This document shows positions 1-9,547 of a stretch of 64,000 bases of DNA, one piece after another. Each line of letters opens with the position of its first letter. Position 1 is the first letter of the stretch. The stretch spans positions 14,159,072-14,223,071 of the forward strand of contig NC_084807.1 of NCBI RefSeq assembly GCF_963583255.1, read 5' to 3'. Both the position numbers and the translations under genes were made by a program. The stretch is from Pyrus communis (taxonomy: Eukaryota; Streptophyta; Magnoliopsida; Rosales; Rosaceae). The notes beneath the pieces were generated by a model. That model worked only from the letters and a program-made list of their open reading frames with translations, did not search any database and had not been told where the DNA came from.

Positions 1-294
1 CCCTTATAATCCAAACACCACTCCTCATCCATTTCCATAATCCCCCAAACCTCACCTTAGACCTTGTGCTACAACAACGAGGAAGATAAGAGGGCCTAAA
101 CGTTCATACAATTCAAGTTTGAGTTGTTGGAATGTTTAGGTGTTTCTTTGATTTCAAAGTTTAAATTCAATTCTCTTTGTTTTGTACGTATGAGGAATGG
201 AAGAGAAGAGTGCCTAAACGTTCATACAATTCAAGTTTGAGTTGTTGGAATGTTTAGGTGTTTCTTTGATTTCAAAGTAATGAGGAACTAATCC
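1..294 (+). repeat. P0 LTR, left part (interrupted by E1)
   Basis: This is the middle of a plus-strand Athila-type LTR that begins before the window. It matches the corresponding part of the E4 LTR near 36205-36510. A segment ending in GTTTAGGTGTTTCTTTGATT occurs twice in tandem here. E1 interrupts the LTR after 294, and the LTR resumes at 8624. Whether P0 is a solo LTR or the 3' LTR of a full element cannot be decided, because its left end is outside the window. Confidence 0.85.
290..294. repeat. Target site duplication of E1, left copy (AATCC)
   Basis: AATCC immediately precedes the 5' LTR of E1. The same five bases follow the 3' LTR at 8624-8628. A 5-bp duplication is the expected product of Ty3/gypsy integrase. 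Confidence 0.95.
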
Positions 295-2414
295 TGATAG
301 GAGCATATTCATGCAACTTAAATGGCTTGTTCTCGTGCATTTACGTTATGTTTCTTTAGTTATTTTAGTCCTTTAAGCTATTTTCGTGTGTTTGTAGGTC
401 CAAAGGGTTAAAGGAGCAAAAAGATGCATTTTGGAGACTTTTGGAGCACTTTTGGGCTAAGGATGGATAGCTTATGCTTGGCGCCAAAATGTTGGACGAA
501 ATTGAAGACCAAAGTGTTGGAACTTTGTTCCCTTTAGTTTTAGGACATTTAAACCTTTCCAATTCCCTTATGCCGTGCATCTCCACCTTTCTCCCAAAAC
601 CATACACATGCTCCCATTACTTATCATAATCACATATCATATCACTTATCATTCATCACTTATCATTCACCACTTATCACTTATCATATCATTCACCACT
701 TATCATTCATCAAACACATGCATTCACATGTTTTCACAATCTGCCATCATTCCAACCAAAACCGTGCACATGCTATCACCATGCATTCACATGCCCTTGT
801 TCCTCCATCATTCCATCCTTTAAAACATTGCACATGCACTTTAAACATTCACCCACATGCATTTCCACCCACATGCTATCCCATTTCAGATTGTCATTTC
901 CCCTTTAATCAACACATGCAATTCCAGATTTCACATGCACACACAAACATTAGCACATGCAACCTAGCTGTCATGTTCCCCCCATTTCACCTATAAATAC
1001 TCATTCATTCATTCTCATTCATCCATAATTCATTTCACAACAGAAATTGGTCCCTTGGGGCCGTGCCCTTCACAAAGTCCATCCATTCCATTCATACACT
1101 TCATCCATTGCAGAAATGTAGACCATAAACCCCCCTTTGTGCCGTGACTCTCCCTTACAATCCAAACATCATCCTTCCATTTCCATAATTCCCCAATCCA
1201 TTCAACACACCAACAACATCCCTTAGACCTTGTGCTACGACGAAGAGGAAGATAAGAGGGCCTAAACGTTCATACAATTCAAGTTTGAGTTGTTGGAATG
1301 TTTAGGTGTTTCTTTGATTCTACATCAGTTTTGCTTCAAGGGTTCTTTCTTCTTATTAATTCTATGTTCATTCATGTTTTATATTTTTATGTTAAATCCT
1401 TTGCAAACATGAATTGTAACTAATCCTCTTCTATGGATTCGATGTAGCCTTGCAAAGTTTGCCATGTAGTTAATTCAGAATTCTCATTTAATCTATCTAT
1501 TTCTTGCTTCATTCTCCGATTTAATTGTGACTTAGTGTGTTAATTTTAGTGCTTGATCATCATTTGAATTAACCAGAGGTTGTTTAGCCAAGATTAAAGC
1601 ACACATCATGCATAATCTTGGTGGATATGTGAATGAATGAAGGGAATGTTTTGCAAACATCCTGCCGAGTGTTCCCTTTGGTTTTGTGAAAGTTTCTTAT
1701 GCACTACATAGTCTTGATTAGGAACCAAAGTTGCACATCACAATTAGGCTCATAATTAGAGACATTTGATCAAATCCACACATCATATGGCTGATCATAT
1801 CTAAGTGAAACAAACCCAAGAAATAAGTAGAGGGATGAGTATAATCTGACTTAACAAGCATGGACTTGGCTTAGCAATGGTGAAATCGAATCTCTAGCTT
1901 CATCTTCATTGGTACTATCCTTTTACATTAGTTGTTGATTCATTCATCTTGTGTTTACTTCACTTCCTTATGCTTTAATTTACAATCTGTTTGTTTCCAA
2001 GTTTCTGTTTTTATTTCAAGTTTCATTCAAAACCAGTCCCCCATTTCTTTTAAAGTGTTAGATTAGTTAGAAATACATTTAGTTTGTGTTTGTAAGTGTT
2101 TTGATTCATTTTGTTTCTCAAATTCGTCCAAAGTACTCAAGGTGCTCAAAACTGCCCAGAAAGTGATTTTAAGGCAGTTTTGAGTGTTTTGGTGCTGTTT
2201 TGAGTCTTTTGGTTTGTTTTAGTGTTTTAAAGTTTAGTTTTGCTTTCCTTGAGTCTAGTATAGTGTTTCATATTGTTATTTTACGTTTTTTTGAGTCAAA
2301 TCCAAGTGGTTAACAATCCCTCCTAATCCCCGGTCTAGAACGATCCCTACTTATACATATACTACAATTTGACGAAAAGAGGGTTTAATTTGTGTGCGTA
2401 TAATTATCACATCA
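295..2414 (+). repeat. E1 5' LTR
   Basis: It starts TGATAGGAGCAT and ends ATCACATCA. The part upstream of the TATA box is rich in CTTATC and CACATGCA words (about 640-960). TATAAATA lies at 992-999. The part downstream of 1210 holds the LTR core shared by all elements here. The 3' partner is 6504-8623. Confidence 0.95.
992..999 (+). promoter_or_regulatory. TATA box of E1 5' LTR
   Basis: CCTATAAATA has the plant core-promoter consensus and recurs at the homologous place in every plus-strand LTR here. It is followed by a CATTCATTC-rich stretch where transcription would start about 30 nt downstream. The 3' LTR copy is at 7201-7208. Confidence 0.75.
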
Positions 2415-2419
2415 AATTT

Positions 2420-2437
2420 TGGCGCCGTTGCCGGGGA
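2420..2437 (+). other. E1 primer binding site (tRNA-Asp)
   Basis: TGGCGCCGTTGCCGGGGA, five bases after the LTR end, is complementary to the 3' end of plant tRNA-Asp, the usual Athila primer. Its last bases form one arm of a near-palindrome with the downstream GCTAATCCC. Confidence 0.92.
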
Positions 2438-2545
2438 TTAGAAAATTTGCTAATCCCTTGGATTGTTTTATTTTCGTTTGATCTTTTTATTTTTTTTATT
2501 CCAGATTCTTAATCTTGTTTTGTTTCTTGTTTTAGGTACTAGTTT

Positions 2546-2590
2546 ATGACTCGGAGTTTTCATCCGATTCGTGAACATATCCTGGAGTGA
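2546..2590 (+). pseudogene. E1 gag stub of 14 codons
   Basis: The frame reads MTRSFHPIREHILE then stop. The first residues match the start of the E2 and E5 Gag proteins (MTRSS...). Everything from about gag codon 14 to just beyond the pol stop is missing. The next recognisable sequence is the conserved post-pol motif at 2601. E4 has the same stub (MTRSSHPIREHILE, 52798-52842) with the same break, so both descend from one deleted founder. The ATG follows a TTGTTTTAG/GTACTAG stretch resembling a 3' splice site. It may be only the vestigial end of the leader, or a tiny translated ORF. Confidence 0.8.
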
Positions 2591-2600
2591 TTGGGTTCTT

Positions 2601-2648
2601 CGTCCGGCTGCAAGACGTAAAAGAAAGCGCTACTTGGGAGGCAACCCA
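2601..2648 (+). other. Conserved post-pol motif (E1 copy)
   Basis: CGTCCGGCTGCAAGACGT, an A-rich spacer, AAAGCGCT, then TGGGAGGCAACCCA. Copies occur just after the pol stop in E2 (21410-21457) and E5 (45468-45515), and in E4 (52853-52900). It contains two short potential hairpins (CGTC/GACG and TGGG/CCCA) around the palindrome AGCGCT. Confidence 0.8.
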
Positions 2649-2656
2649 ATGCACTG

Positions 2657-2686
<30 letters not shown>
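2657..2686 (+). repeat. A-run at the border of the antisense module
   Basis: Thirty A residues separate the post-pol motif from the antisense module. A-runs of 21-27 nt occupy comparable places in E3 (33686-33712), E4 (52930-52950) and E5 (45825-45845). On the minus strand the reverse complement of 2687-2692 is AATAAA, a possible polyadenylation signal for the antisense ORF. Confidence 0.8.
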
Positions 2687-2689
<3 letters not shown>

Positions 2690-2726
2690 ATTAAATAAAA
2701 TACTAAACATGGAGAAAAGTGGAGCT

Positions 2727-3413
2727 TCACAAAGGTTGTTTACGTGAAGCCCCACTACGAGGCGCAGAAGCGGAAGGCATAGAAGCAGGAGGCATAGAAG
2801 CAGGAGGCATAGAAGCGGGAGGCATCGGAGCGGAAGCCATCGAAGCGGGAGGCATCGGAGCTAAAGCATTCCAGGCCTCAATACTTGGCCAAGCGCTGGA
2901 TGACCCAGGAAAAAGGTGCCTCTGGAGACAAGCCGCAAGCCTTTGACGGTCACTGTGAATTCGACCCTCAGATTCTTGCAGCTCATCAAGCTTCCTCTTC
3001 ATGCCCGACGAATAGTTATTTGCAAGCACATGCAAACTTCTATTCTCGTACTTAAGCTGCTGGATCTCTTGCTTAAGACTCTCCACCTCTGCCATCAATG
3101 ATTCCACCTGACGGGAGCGGGCAAGCAGGCGTTGGCCCATGTTGGACACAGAACTCGCACACTGAACACTAAGTGTGAGGGACTCTTGAACGGCCAACTC
3201 ATCGAACCGTCCTGACAGCAGCCTACTATCTTTTGGAGTGAGGAGGTTCCTAGCTACTATTGTAGCTGTTGTGGCGTCCTGCATCACGGAGTCTTCACCT
3301 GTAAGAAGACCGTTAGAAGATAAGAAAGAAGGGCGCCATACGTTACCTTGACGCGGCGCGCCCGTATCACTGCTAAGGCTCAATTCCAAGCTAAGGTTCG
3401 ATGAGTTTGCCAT
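2727..3413 (-). CDS. Antisense coiled-coil protein of the retrotransposon module (E1 copy, 228 aa)
   Basis: The ORF is open and lies opposite to the element's own direction of transcription. Visible parts: a Ser/Leu-rich N-terminus (1-20); a conserved block around residues 39-63 (GEDSVMQDATTATIVARNLL); a predicted coiled coil at about 98-160 with heptad-spaced Leu/Val/Met and many Glu/Lys; and a C-terminal tract of PMPPAS-like repeats (187-216) ending in a basic tail. No catalytic motif, signal peptide or membrane segment is seen. The start context AAAAATGGC is a good plant start, and a TATA-like sequence lies about 110 bp upstream. Three more copies in E3, E4 and E5 are open and nearly identical up to the repeats. 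Antisense ORFs downstream of pol are known in some plant Ty3/gypsy elements, but their function is not known to me. This could be an accessory, DNA- or RNA-binding, or silencing-related factor; I cannot tell which. Confidence 0.7.
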   Translation of the reverse strand: MANSSNLSLELSLSSDTGAPRQGNVWRPSFLSSNGLLTGEDSVMQDATTATIVARNLLTPKDSRLLSGRFDELAVQESLTLSVQCASSVSNMGQRLLARSRQVESLMAEVESLKQEIQQLKYENRSLHVLANNYSSGMKRKLDELQESEGRIHSDRQRLAACLQRHLFPGSSSAWPSIEAWNALAPMPPASMASAPMPPASMPPASMPPASMPSASAPRSGASRKQPL

Positions 3414-3920
3414 TTTTCAAAAGTGTTCAAAGAGAAGGGATGGAGTTAAATTTCAAAGGGCCGGAGTCGATTTTCAAGAATGGGAAATCTTCAGAGTATG
3501 TTTGTTGTGGTGATCGATAGCTCTATAAAAAGCCAAAGCGACGCGTCCACCGATTCAAGAAGCCGGAATTTCCGGCGTAATTTAGGCGACGCTTTCTCGG
3601 CTTTTCAGAAGGCGCGTTCAACTTTGTCAAAAGTTCACGTGGAGGTCATCATCGCAGCTACACTTTTGCCGACAAGCGTAAATTTCGGCGACGCTTTCTC
3701 TGCTTTTCAGAAAACGCATGCGACTTTGTCAAAAGAGCTCTGACAGAGCCGCATCCGCACTACCATGTGTCGTTCAGAAAGCGAAGGGGCGCCTGTGCAG
3801 AAATCGAAGGGGCGTCCGCTCAGAAATCGAAGAGCCGTTTGCTCAGAAATTGAAGAGACGTTTGTCGACAAGAGTAAAAGAACAGTACCACCACTTGATA
3901 TTATCTCTATATATGTCGAC
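3414..3920. promoter_or_regulatory. Putative divergent promoter of the antisense module (E1 copy)
   Basis: On the minus strand, CTTTTTATAGAGC (complement of 3521-3531) is a TATA-like box about 110 bp before the antisense ATG. On the plus strand, TCTCTATATAT (3904-3914) is a TATA-like box pointing the other way. Between them lie a G-box CACGTG at 3636-3641 and repeated words (GACGCTTTCTC, TTTTCAGAA, CGCGT). A second G-box present in E3 and E5 is mutated here to CATGTG. This is a motif-based call without expression data. Confidence 0.5.
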
Positions 3921-4640
3921 CTTCGTCTTTTATGGCAAGGCAAACCTGAAGAAAATGTCCAACTCTTCAGCACCTCTGAGGGCGCTCTCCCAGCAACGCC
4001 TTTTGAAATACTCAATTTTTACTCCCCCAAAGAAGATACCAGAAACCTGGAGTACAAATAAGGCAGAAGGAAACGGTCGATCGAAGCATGTGGAGACAAC
4101 CACAACAAATACATGTGCTGCTTCATTCGCCGTTTCTTCAAAAGCAAAGGTATCACATATCATCAAGGTCTAAAGCAAAAGTATCTCATATCATGCTCTT
4201 TCCCTGTCCTTTCCTTTGTCCTTGTTATTACTCGCATGGCAAAGTAAAACGAAAGCAATCAGAGGCACTTGGAGTCAGTCTTCTGTTCTGGAACCGACTG
4301 CCTGGAATCCATTCCTGATTGCTTACCTAGCGTTGATCTCGACCACTTCTGCAAGGGGAGCAAGCAAGGCAAGGAAAATGATACATTGAAGCATGTGGAG
4401 ACAAACATAGGCTGAGTTATCCTCCAACCCTTTTCAATACGAATTGGAAAGATTGAACAAAGAAACAGACCAAAGGAGTAAGCTCAGACCTTCGGGGGAG
4501 ACCAAAAGAATCCTGCTGCCCAGTTCAAGAGTAGCACCAAGGAAAATCAACGATGGGAGGAACCCCTGTGGAGTCAACAACATCAAGCCTCAATGCAATC
4601 AACAAAGAGAAGATGGAATTTACATTCCACAACCAGATTT
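3921..4640 (+). other. Region downstream of the plus-strand TATA (E1)
   Basis: About 700 bp are shared with E3, E4 and E5. One plus-strand frame, from about 3880 to 4061, stays open in all four copies (residues such as SIYVDLRLLWQGKPEEN, then EDTRNLEYK and stop) and differs in E5 by a codon-sized insertion. That is weak evidence for a short exon. Another frame with similar openness exists, so I do not call a gene. The segment ends at CCAGATTTGCGT, which E2 also has just after pol. Confidence 0.4.
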
Positions 4641-6488
4641 GCGTCTCTAAACTCTTCTCTTTGTTAATTACATTTTGCCATGTTTAGTATGTTTAAGTGC
4701 TTTTTGTGTGTTTACTTATGTTTTGTGTGAATCTATGCTTAAAACATTGAGGACAATGTTTGATTTAAGTGTGGGGGGGGGGGGTAACTAATGTTGTTAA
4801 TGCAAATTCGTGGGATTTTATCACCCATAACTTCAAATGTTGTTCCTTGCTGTTTTAAGGTGTTTTTAAATTGTTTTAGAGTGTTTTAGTGTGTTTTGTT
4901 TTATAACTCCGAAAATCACATAAAAATTTGAAGAAAATGTTTTGAAAAGCCTAAAAAGAGTGTTTTGAGTCGTTTTTGTGTGTTTGTGTCTTAGGGTACC
5001 TTCCAACACAATGATAAGGATTTGGTTTATAATTGCATGACGGTTAAAAAGAGTTATAAACATAGGGAAAAGTTTGATTTACTCTTGGTATATGCTTGGT
5101 TATGGTTATAATGTATGACTTCACATGCAATCATAAAAGAAAAATTCGTTTTTGTAACATGCTTGAAGGAAGGAACTCAAACAAACGCTACAACCCTGTG
5201 AGACTCGAGCCATTACCTTCTTTGGAGAGTTATTTTCTGTGATTCTTTATTTTCTAAAGTTGTTGCATGATCTCATTATTCCTTGCTTGGTTGCTACTTA
5301 GAATGCAATTGTATCATGATAGAACTAAATGCTAGAACTTATATCCGTTTCATTCAAAGCATGACATTGAATTGCATAACACATATCAAGATGAAGTTGT
5401 GTAATTGCCACCATAACCAAATAGCCTTACTTCCCATATTTCGTATTTGTTATTAGTTTTAACCCCGTTGAGCCTCGTTTAGCCTATTTTCTTTGCTAAC
5501 CACATCACCCCTTACCTAGTCTAGATTAGGACCATCCGTACCCTTGTTCTTGAAGTATAGTGAGCATGACTTAAATGAATTCCTTTTGATTAATATGTTG
5601 CAGAAAATAAGTGTGGGGGAAGGGATTTTTGTGTGTATGTATGTGCCTAAGTCTTAAAGGAGGCACGGAAAAAAAAAAAAGAAAAAAAAAATGTGAGAAA
5701 AAGAAGAAGAAAAGAAAGAAAAAGAGTGAAAATAAGTGAGAATGGACTCACAAGTGTGATTGTTGAAGAAAGAGCCCAAAAAGTTTGAATATGGCCCTAA
5801 GTTTTGTGTGACTTCCCCTTGGGTGTTCAAAGTTGACTTCTGCGTTCTAAAGGGAATTCTAAGTGCCTAATTCAATACTTTGCTCACTATTGCTTAAAGA
5901 ACGTTTGTTTTCCCTATCCTTTCTTTGTTAGCCAAACACCTTTAGCCCCGTTTCAACCCTTATGCTTCTATCTTGATCGTTATGTGTTCAATATGTGGAG
6001 TTTGGAATTGATATGAGCTTATGGAATCACTGGTTCTCATTCTAAGTAGTAGCATTCCATTCATGAGATCATATTCATGTCATTATCGTAAATCCAGAAA
6101 ATGCTTTCTTTGTTATAACATATGTGAGATACTAGTCTTTCATGTTTACATCAATCTCTCACATATAACTAGTGTAGGGTGTATAGTCAGAAAATCTATG
6201 TGAAAATAGAGTGCATTCTAGTAAGGAATTGAGGAAATTCTCTAAGGCATGTTACTACATTCGAAATGGTTTTAAATGCTTAAATGTGAACTAGTATGTG
6301 GTGACTATGATTAAGAATGTACTTAAGTGTAAAGATGGCTAAAATCTGTGGGGATAATGATTTTTAACATGTCATGAGCATTGGAAATCCGTGAGACGAT
6401 TGTTGGAAGGTGTAGGTTGTGTTTTGTTCGTTTTGTCTAGTTTCGTGTTCTTTTGTTGTTTTGTTTTGCTCGAGGACTAGCAAAAGAT
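4641..6488 (+). other. E1 non-coding 3' region
   Basis: About 1.8 kb without a convincing ORF, homologous to 21510-23291 in E2, 48000-49756 in E5, 54945-56763 in E4 and 59940-61508 in E3. Many Athila elements carry an env-like ORF in this position; none is visible here. It holds the hairpin/G-run (4742-4782), a second GTGGGGGA tract near 5609-5621, and an A/G-rich stretch (5669-5730). Confidence 0.75.
4742..4761 (+). other. Perfect 8-bp hairpin before a G-run (E1 copy)
   Basis: AAACATTG, loop AGGA, CAATGTTT, followed by GATTTAAGTGTG and a run of G. The same structure is at 21602-21621 (E2), 48086-48105 (E5), 55032-55051 (E4) and 60037-60056 (E3). A copy with a broken right arm is at 45651-45670 (E5). 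Confidence 0.8.
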
Positions 6489-6503
6489 AAGTGTGGGGGT
6501 ATT
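6489..6503 (+). other. E1 polypurine tract
   Basis: AAGTGTGGGGGTATT abuts the 3' LTR start. It would prime plus-strand DNA synthesis. Equivalent tracts: 23292-23306 (E2), 49757-49771 (E5), 56764-56778 (E4). Confidence 0.88.
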
Positions 6504-8623
6504 TGATAGGAGCATATTCATGCGACTTAAATGGCTTGTTCTCGTGCATTTACGTTATGTTTCTTTAGTTATTTTAGTCCTTTAAGCTATTTTCGTGTGT
6601 TTGTAGGTCCAAAGGGTTAAAGGAGCAAAAAGATGCATTTTGGAGACTTTTGGAGCACTTTTGGGCTAAGGATGGATAGCTTATGCTTGGCGCCAAAATG
6701 TTGGACGAAATTGAAGACCAAAGTGTTGGAACTTTGTTCCCTTTAGTTTTAGGACATTTAAACCTTTCCAATTCCCTTATGCCGTGCATCTCCACCTTTC
6801 TCCCAAAACCATACACATGCTCCCATTACTTATCATAATCACATATCATATCACTTATCATTCATCACTTATCATTCACCACTTATCACTTATCATATCA
6901 TTCACCACTTATCATTCATCAAACACATGCATTCACATGTTTTCACAATCTGCCATCATTCCAACCAAAACCGTGCACATGCTATCACCATGCATTCACA
7001 TGCACTTGTTCCTCCATCATTCCATCCTTTAAAACATTGCACATGCACTTTAAACATTCACCCACATGCATTTCCACCCACATGCTATCCCATTTCAGAT
7101 TGTCATTTCCCCTTTAATCAACACATGCAATTCCAGATTTCACATGCACACACAAACATTAGCACATGCAACCTAGCTGTCATGTTCCCCCCATTTCACC
7201 TATAAATACTCATTCATTCATTCTCATTCATCCACAATTCATTTCACAACAGAAATTGGTCCCTTGGGGCCGTGCCCTTCACAAAGTCCATCCATTCCAT
7301 TCATACACTTCATCCATTGCAGAAATGTAGACCATAAACCCCCCTTTGTGCCGTGACTCTCCCTTACAATCCAAACATCATCCTTCCATTTCCATAATTC
7401 CCCAATCCATTCAACACACCAACAACATCCCTTAGACCTTGTGCTCCGACGAAGAGGAAGATAAGAGGGCCTAAACGTTCATACAATTCAAGTTTGAGTT
7501 GTTGGAATGTTTAGGTGTTTCTTTGATTCTACATCAGTTTTGCTTCAAGGGTTCTTTCTTCTTATTAATTCTATGTTCATTCATGTTTTATATTTTTATG
7601 TTAAATCCTTTGCAAACATGAATTGTAACTAATCCTCTTCTATGGATTCGATGTAGCCTTGCAAAGTTTGCCATGTAGTTAATTCGGAATTCTCATTTAA
7701 TCTATCTATTTCTTGCTTCATTCTCCGATTTAATTGTGACTTAGTGTGTTAATTTTAGTGCTTGATCATCATTTGAATTAACCAGAGGTTGTTTAGCCAA
7801 GATTAAAGCACACATCATGCATAATCTTGGTGGATATGTGAATGAATGAAGGGAATGTTTTGCAAACATCCTGCCGAGTGTTCCCTTTGGTTTTGTGAAA
7901 GTTTCTCATGCACTACATAGTCTTGATTAGGAACCAAAGTTGCACATCACAATTAGGCTCATAATTAGAGACATTTGATCAAATCCACACATCATATGGC
8001 TGATCATATCTAAGTGAAACAAACCCAAGAAATAAGTAGAGGGATGAGTATAATCTGACTTAACAAGCATGGACTTGGCTTAGCAATGGTGAAATCGAAT
8101 CTCTAGCTTCATCTTCATTGGTACTATCCTTTTACATTAGTTGTTGATTCATTCATCTTGTGTTTACTTCACTTCCTTATGCTTTAATTTACAATCTGTT
8201 TGTTTCCAAGTTTCTGTTTTTATTTCAAGTTTCATTCAAAACCAGTCCCCCATTTCTTTTAAAGTGTTAGATTAGTTAGAAATACATTTAGTTTGTGTTT
8301 GTAAGTGTTTTGATTCATTTTGTTTCTCAAATTCGTCCAAAGTACTCAAGGTGCTCAAAACTGCCCAGAAAGTGATTTTAAGGCAGTTTTGAGTGTTTTG
8401 GTGCTGTTTTGAGTCTTTTGGTTTGTTTTAGTGTTTTAAAGTTTAGTTTTGCTTTCCTTGAGTCTAGTATAGTGTTTCATATTGTTATTTTATGTTTTTT
8501 TGAGTCAAATCCAAGTGGTTAACAATCCCTCCTAATCCCCGGTCTAGAACGATCCCTACTTATACATATACTACAATTTGACGAAAAGAGGGTTTAATTT
8601 GTGTGCGTATAATTATCACATCA
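6504..8623 (+). repeat. E1 3' LTR
   Basis: It is collinear with 295-2414 at a constant offset of 6209 and has no indel. About seven substitutions were seen by eye, for example near the LTR start (GCAACTT versus GCGACTT). The TATA box is at 7201-7208. Confidence 0.95.
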
Positions 8624-8628
8624 AATCC
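8624..8628. repeat. Target site duplication of E1, right copy (AATCC)
   Basis: Matches 290-294 exactly. Confidence 0.95.
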
Positions 8629-9547
8629 CCCTTTAGCTAGGGGGTGATTCGAAACTATGTTTATATTTGCAATATGAATTGATTAACTTTCGTTGGAATT
8701 TCATAAGTTGTTGATTCAATTTGTTTAACCGTTTGATTGATAACTTATTTATGTATGTTTATTAAGAATGCGCGCTTAATTTTCATGCATGAATATGACG
8801 CTAGAATATAAGTGAGTTTTACCTAATCGTTATGAACTTATATTCACAAGTAGTGGAGGTTGCTTATAAACAATCGCGTTAAACGAATTCTTGGCATGAG
8901 TTTCATGCTCATCATAGTAACGAATGCATCGTCAACACTTATAGTTTTCATAATGCTTAATGATCTTTGATTGTATTTTTATTGTGCTGTTCACGTAAAG
9001 GACTTTTGGAGATTGTTGTGAATTGCGTTGCGCTAACCCATCCAATTCATTAACTTAAGGAAAACTTGACGGTTAATTTAATCGGACCTAATTAACCCGG
9101 AGTGTTGAGTTTCATAATTTATCGAAAGACCAACTGAGAATCAATCTTGTATGCAAGTGTAACATGTATGGAGATGAACCCCTTAGCTAGCATTCATCCA
9201 TAAATTTCATATTTACATTCTGTCTAGTTTATTAACTTGTTTCGTTATTTCAATTTTCGTAAAACCTCAATCCCCCTTTTGCTTTAATGTTCATTTTAGT
9301 TAGAATTCAATTTAGTTTGTGTTTTTAAAGCATTTTGAGTTTTTGGTTTTTCTTAGTGTTTTAAACTTTAATTTTGCATTCTTTGAGTCTAGTTTAGTGT
9401 TTTAAAACTTTATTTTACATTTTTGAGTCAGTTTCCAAGAGATTTGCAATCCCTCCTAATCCCCGGTCCAGAACGATCCCTACTTATACATATACTACAA
9501 TTTGACGAAAAGAGGGTTTAATTTGTGTGCGTATAAATATCGCATCA
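8624..9547 (+). repeat. P0 LTR, right part
   Basis: The LTR interrupted by E1 continues from the TTAGCTAGGGGG segment, through the conserved core (TTCACAAGTAGTGGAGGTTGC), to its end CGCATCA at 9547. It abuts minus-strand gag-pro sequence directly, with no PBS. It is therefore a 3' LTR or a solo LTR inserted in M2. The next five bases (ACGGG, 9548-9552) would be the right target duplication; the left copy lies outside the window. Confidence 0.88.

Larger units (their letters stand above)
295..8623 (+). mobile_element. E1: complete non-autonomous Athila-type LTR retrotransposon
   Basis: This 8329-bp element has two 2120-bp LTRs, a tRNA-Asp primer site, a 15-nt polypurine tract and matching AATCC target duplications. 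It has no pol and only a 14-codon stub of gag. Its interior carries the antisense ORF module (2727-3413, minus) and about 1.8 kb of non-coding 3' sequence shared with E2-E5. I count about seven substitutions between the LTRs, so insertion is recent. It must be mobilised in trans, most plausibly by an element such as E5. It sits inside the P0 LTR. Confidence 0.95.

Noticed and set aside
2727..3413. The antisense ORF as a captured host mRNA (processed gene)
   Set aside because: A captured cDNA should show poly(A) at its own 3' end. The adjacent run is poly(T) in its direction, and the upstream promoter is also present. Not excluded for an older event, but not supported.
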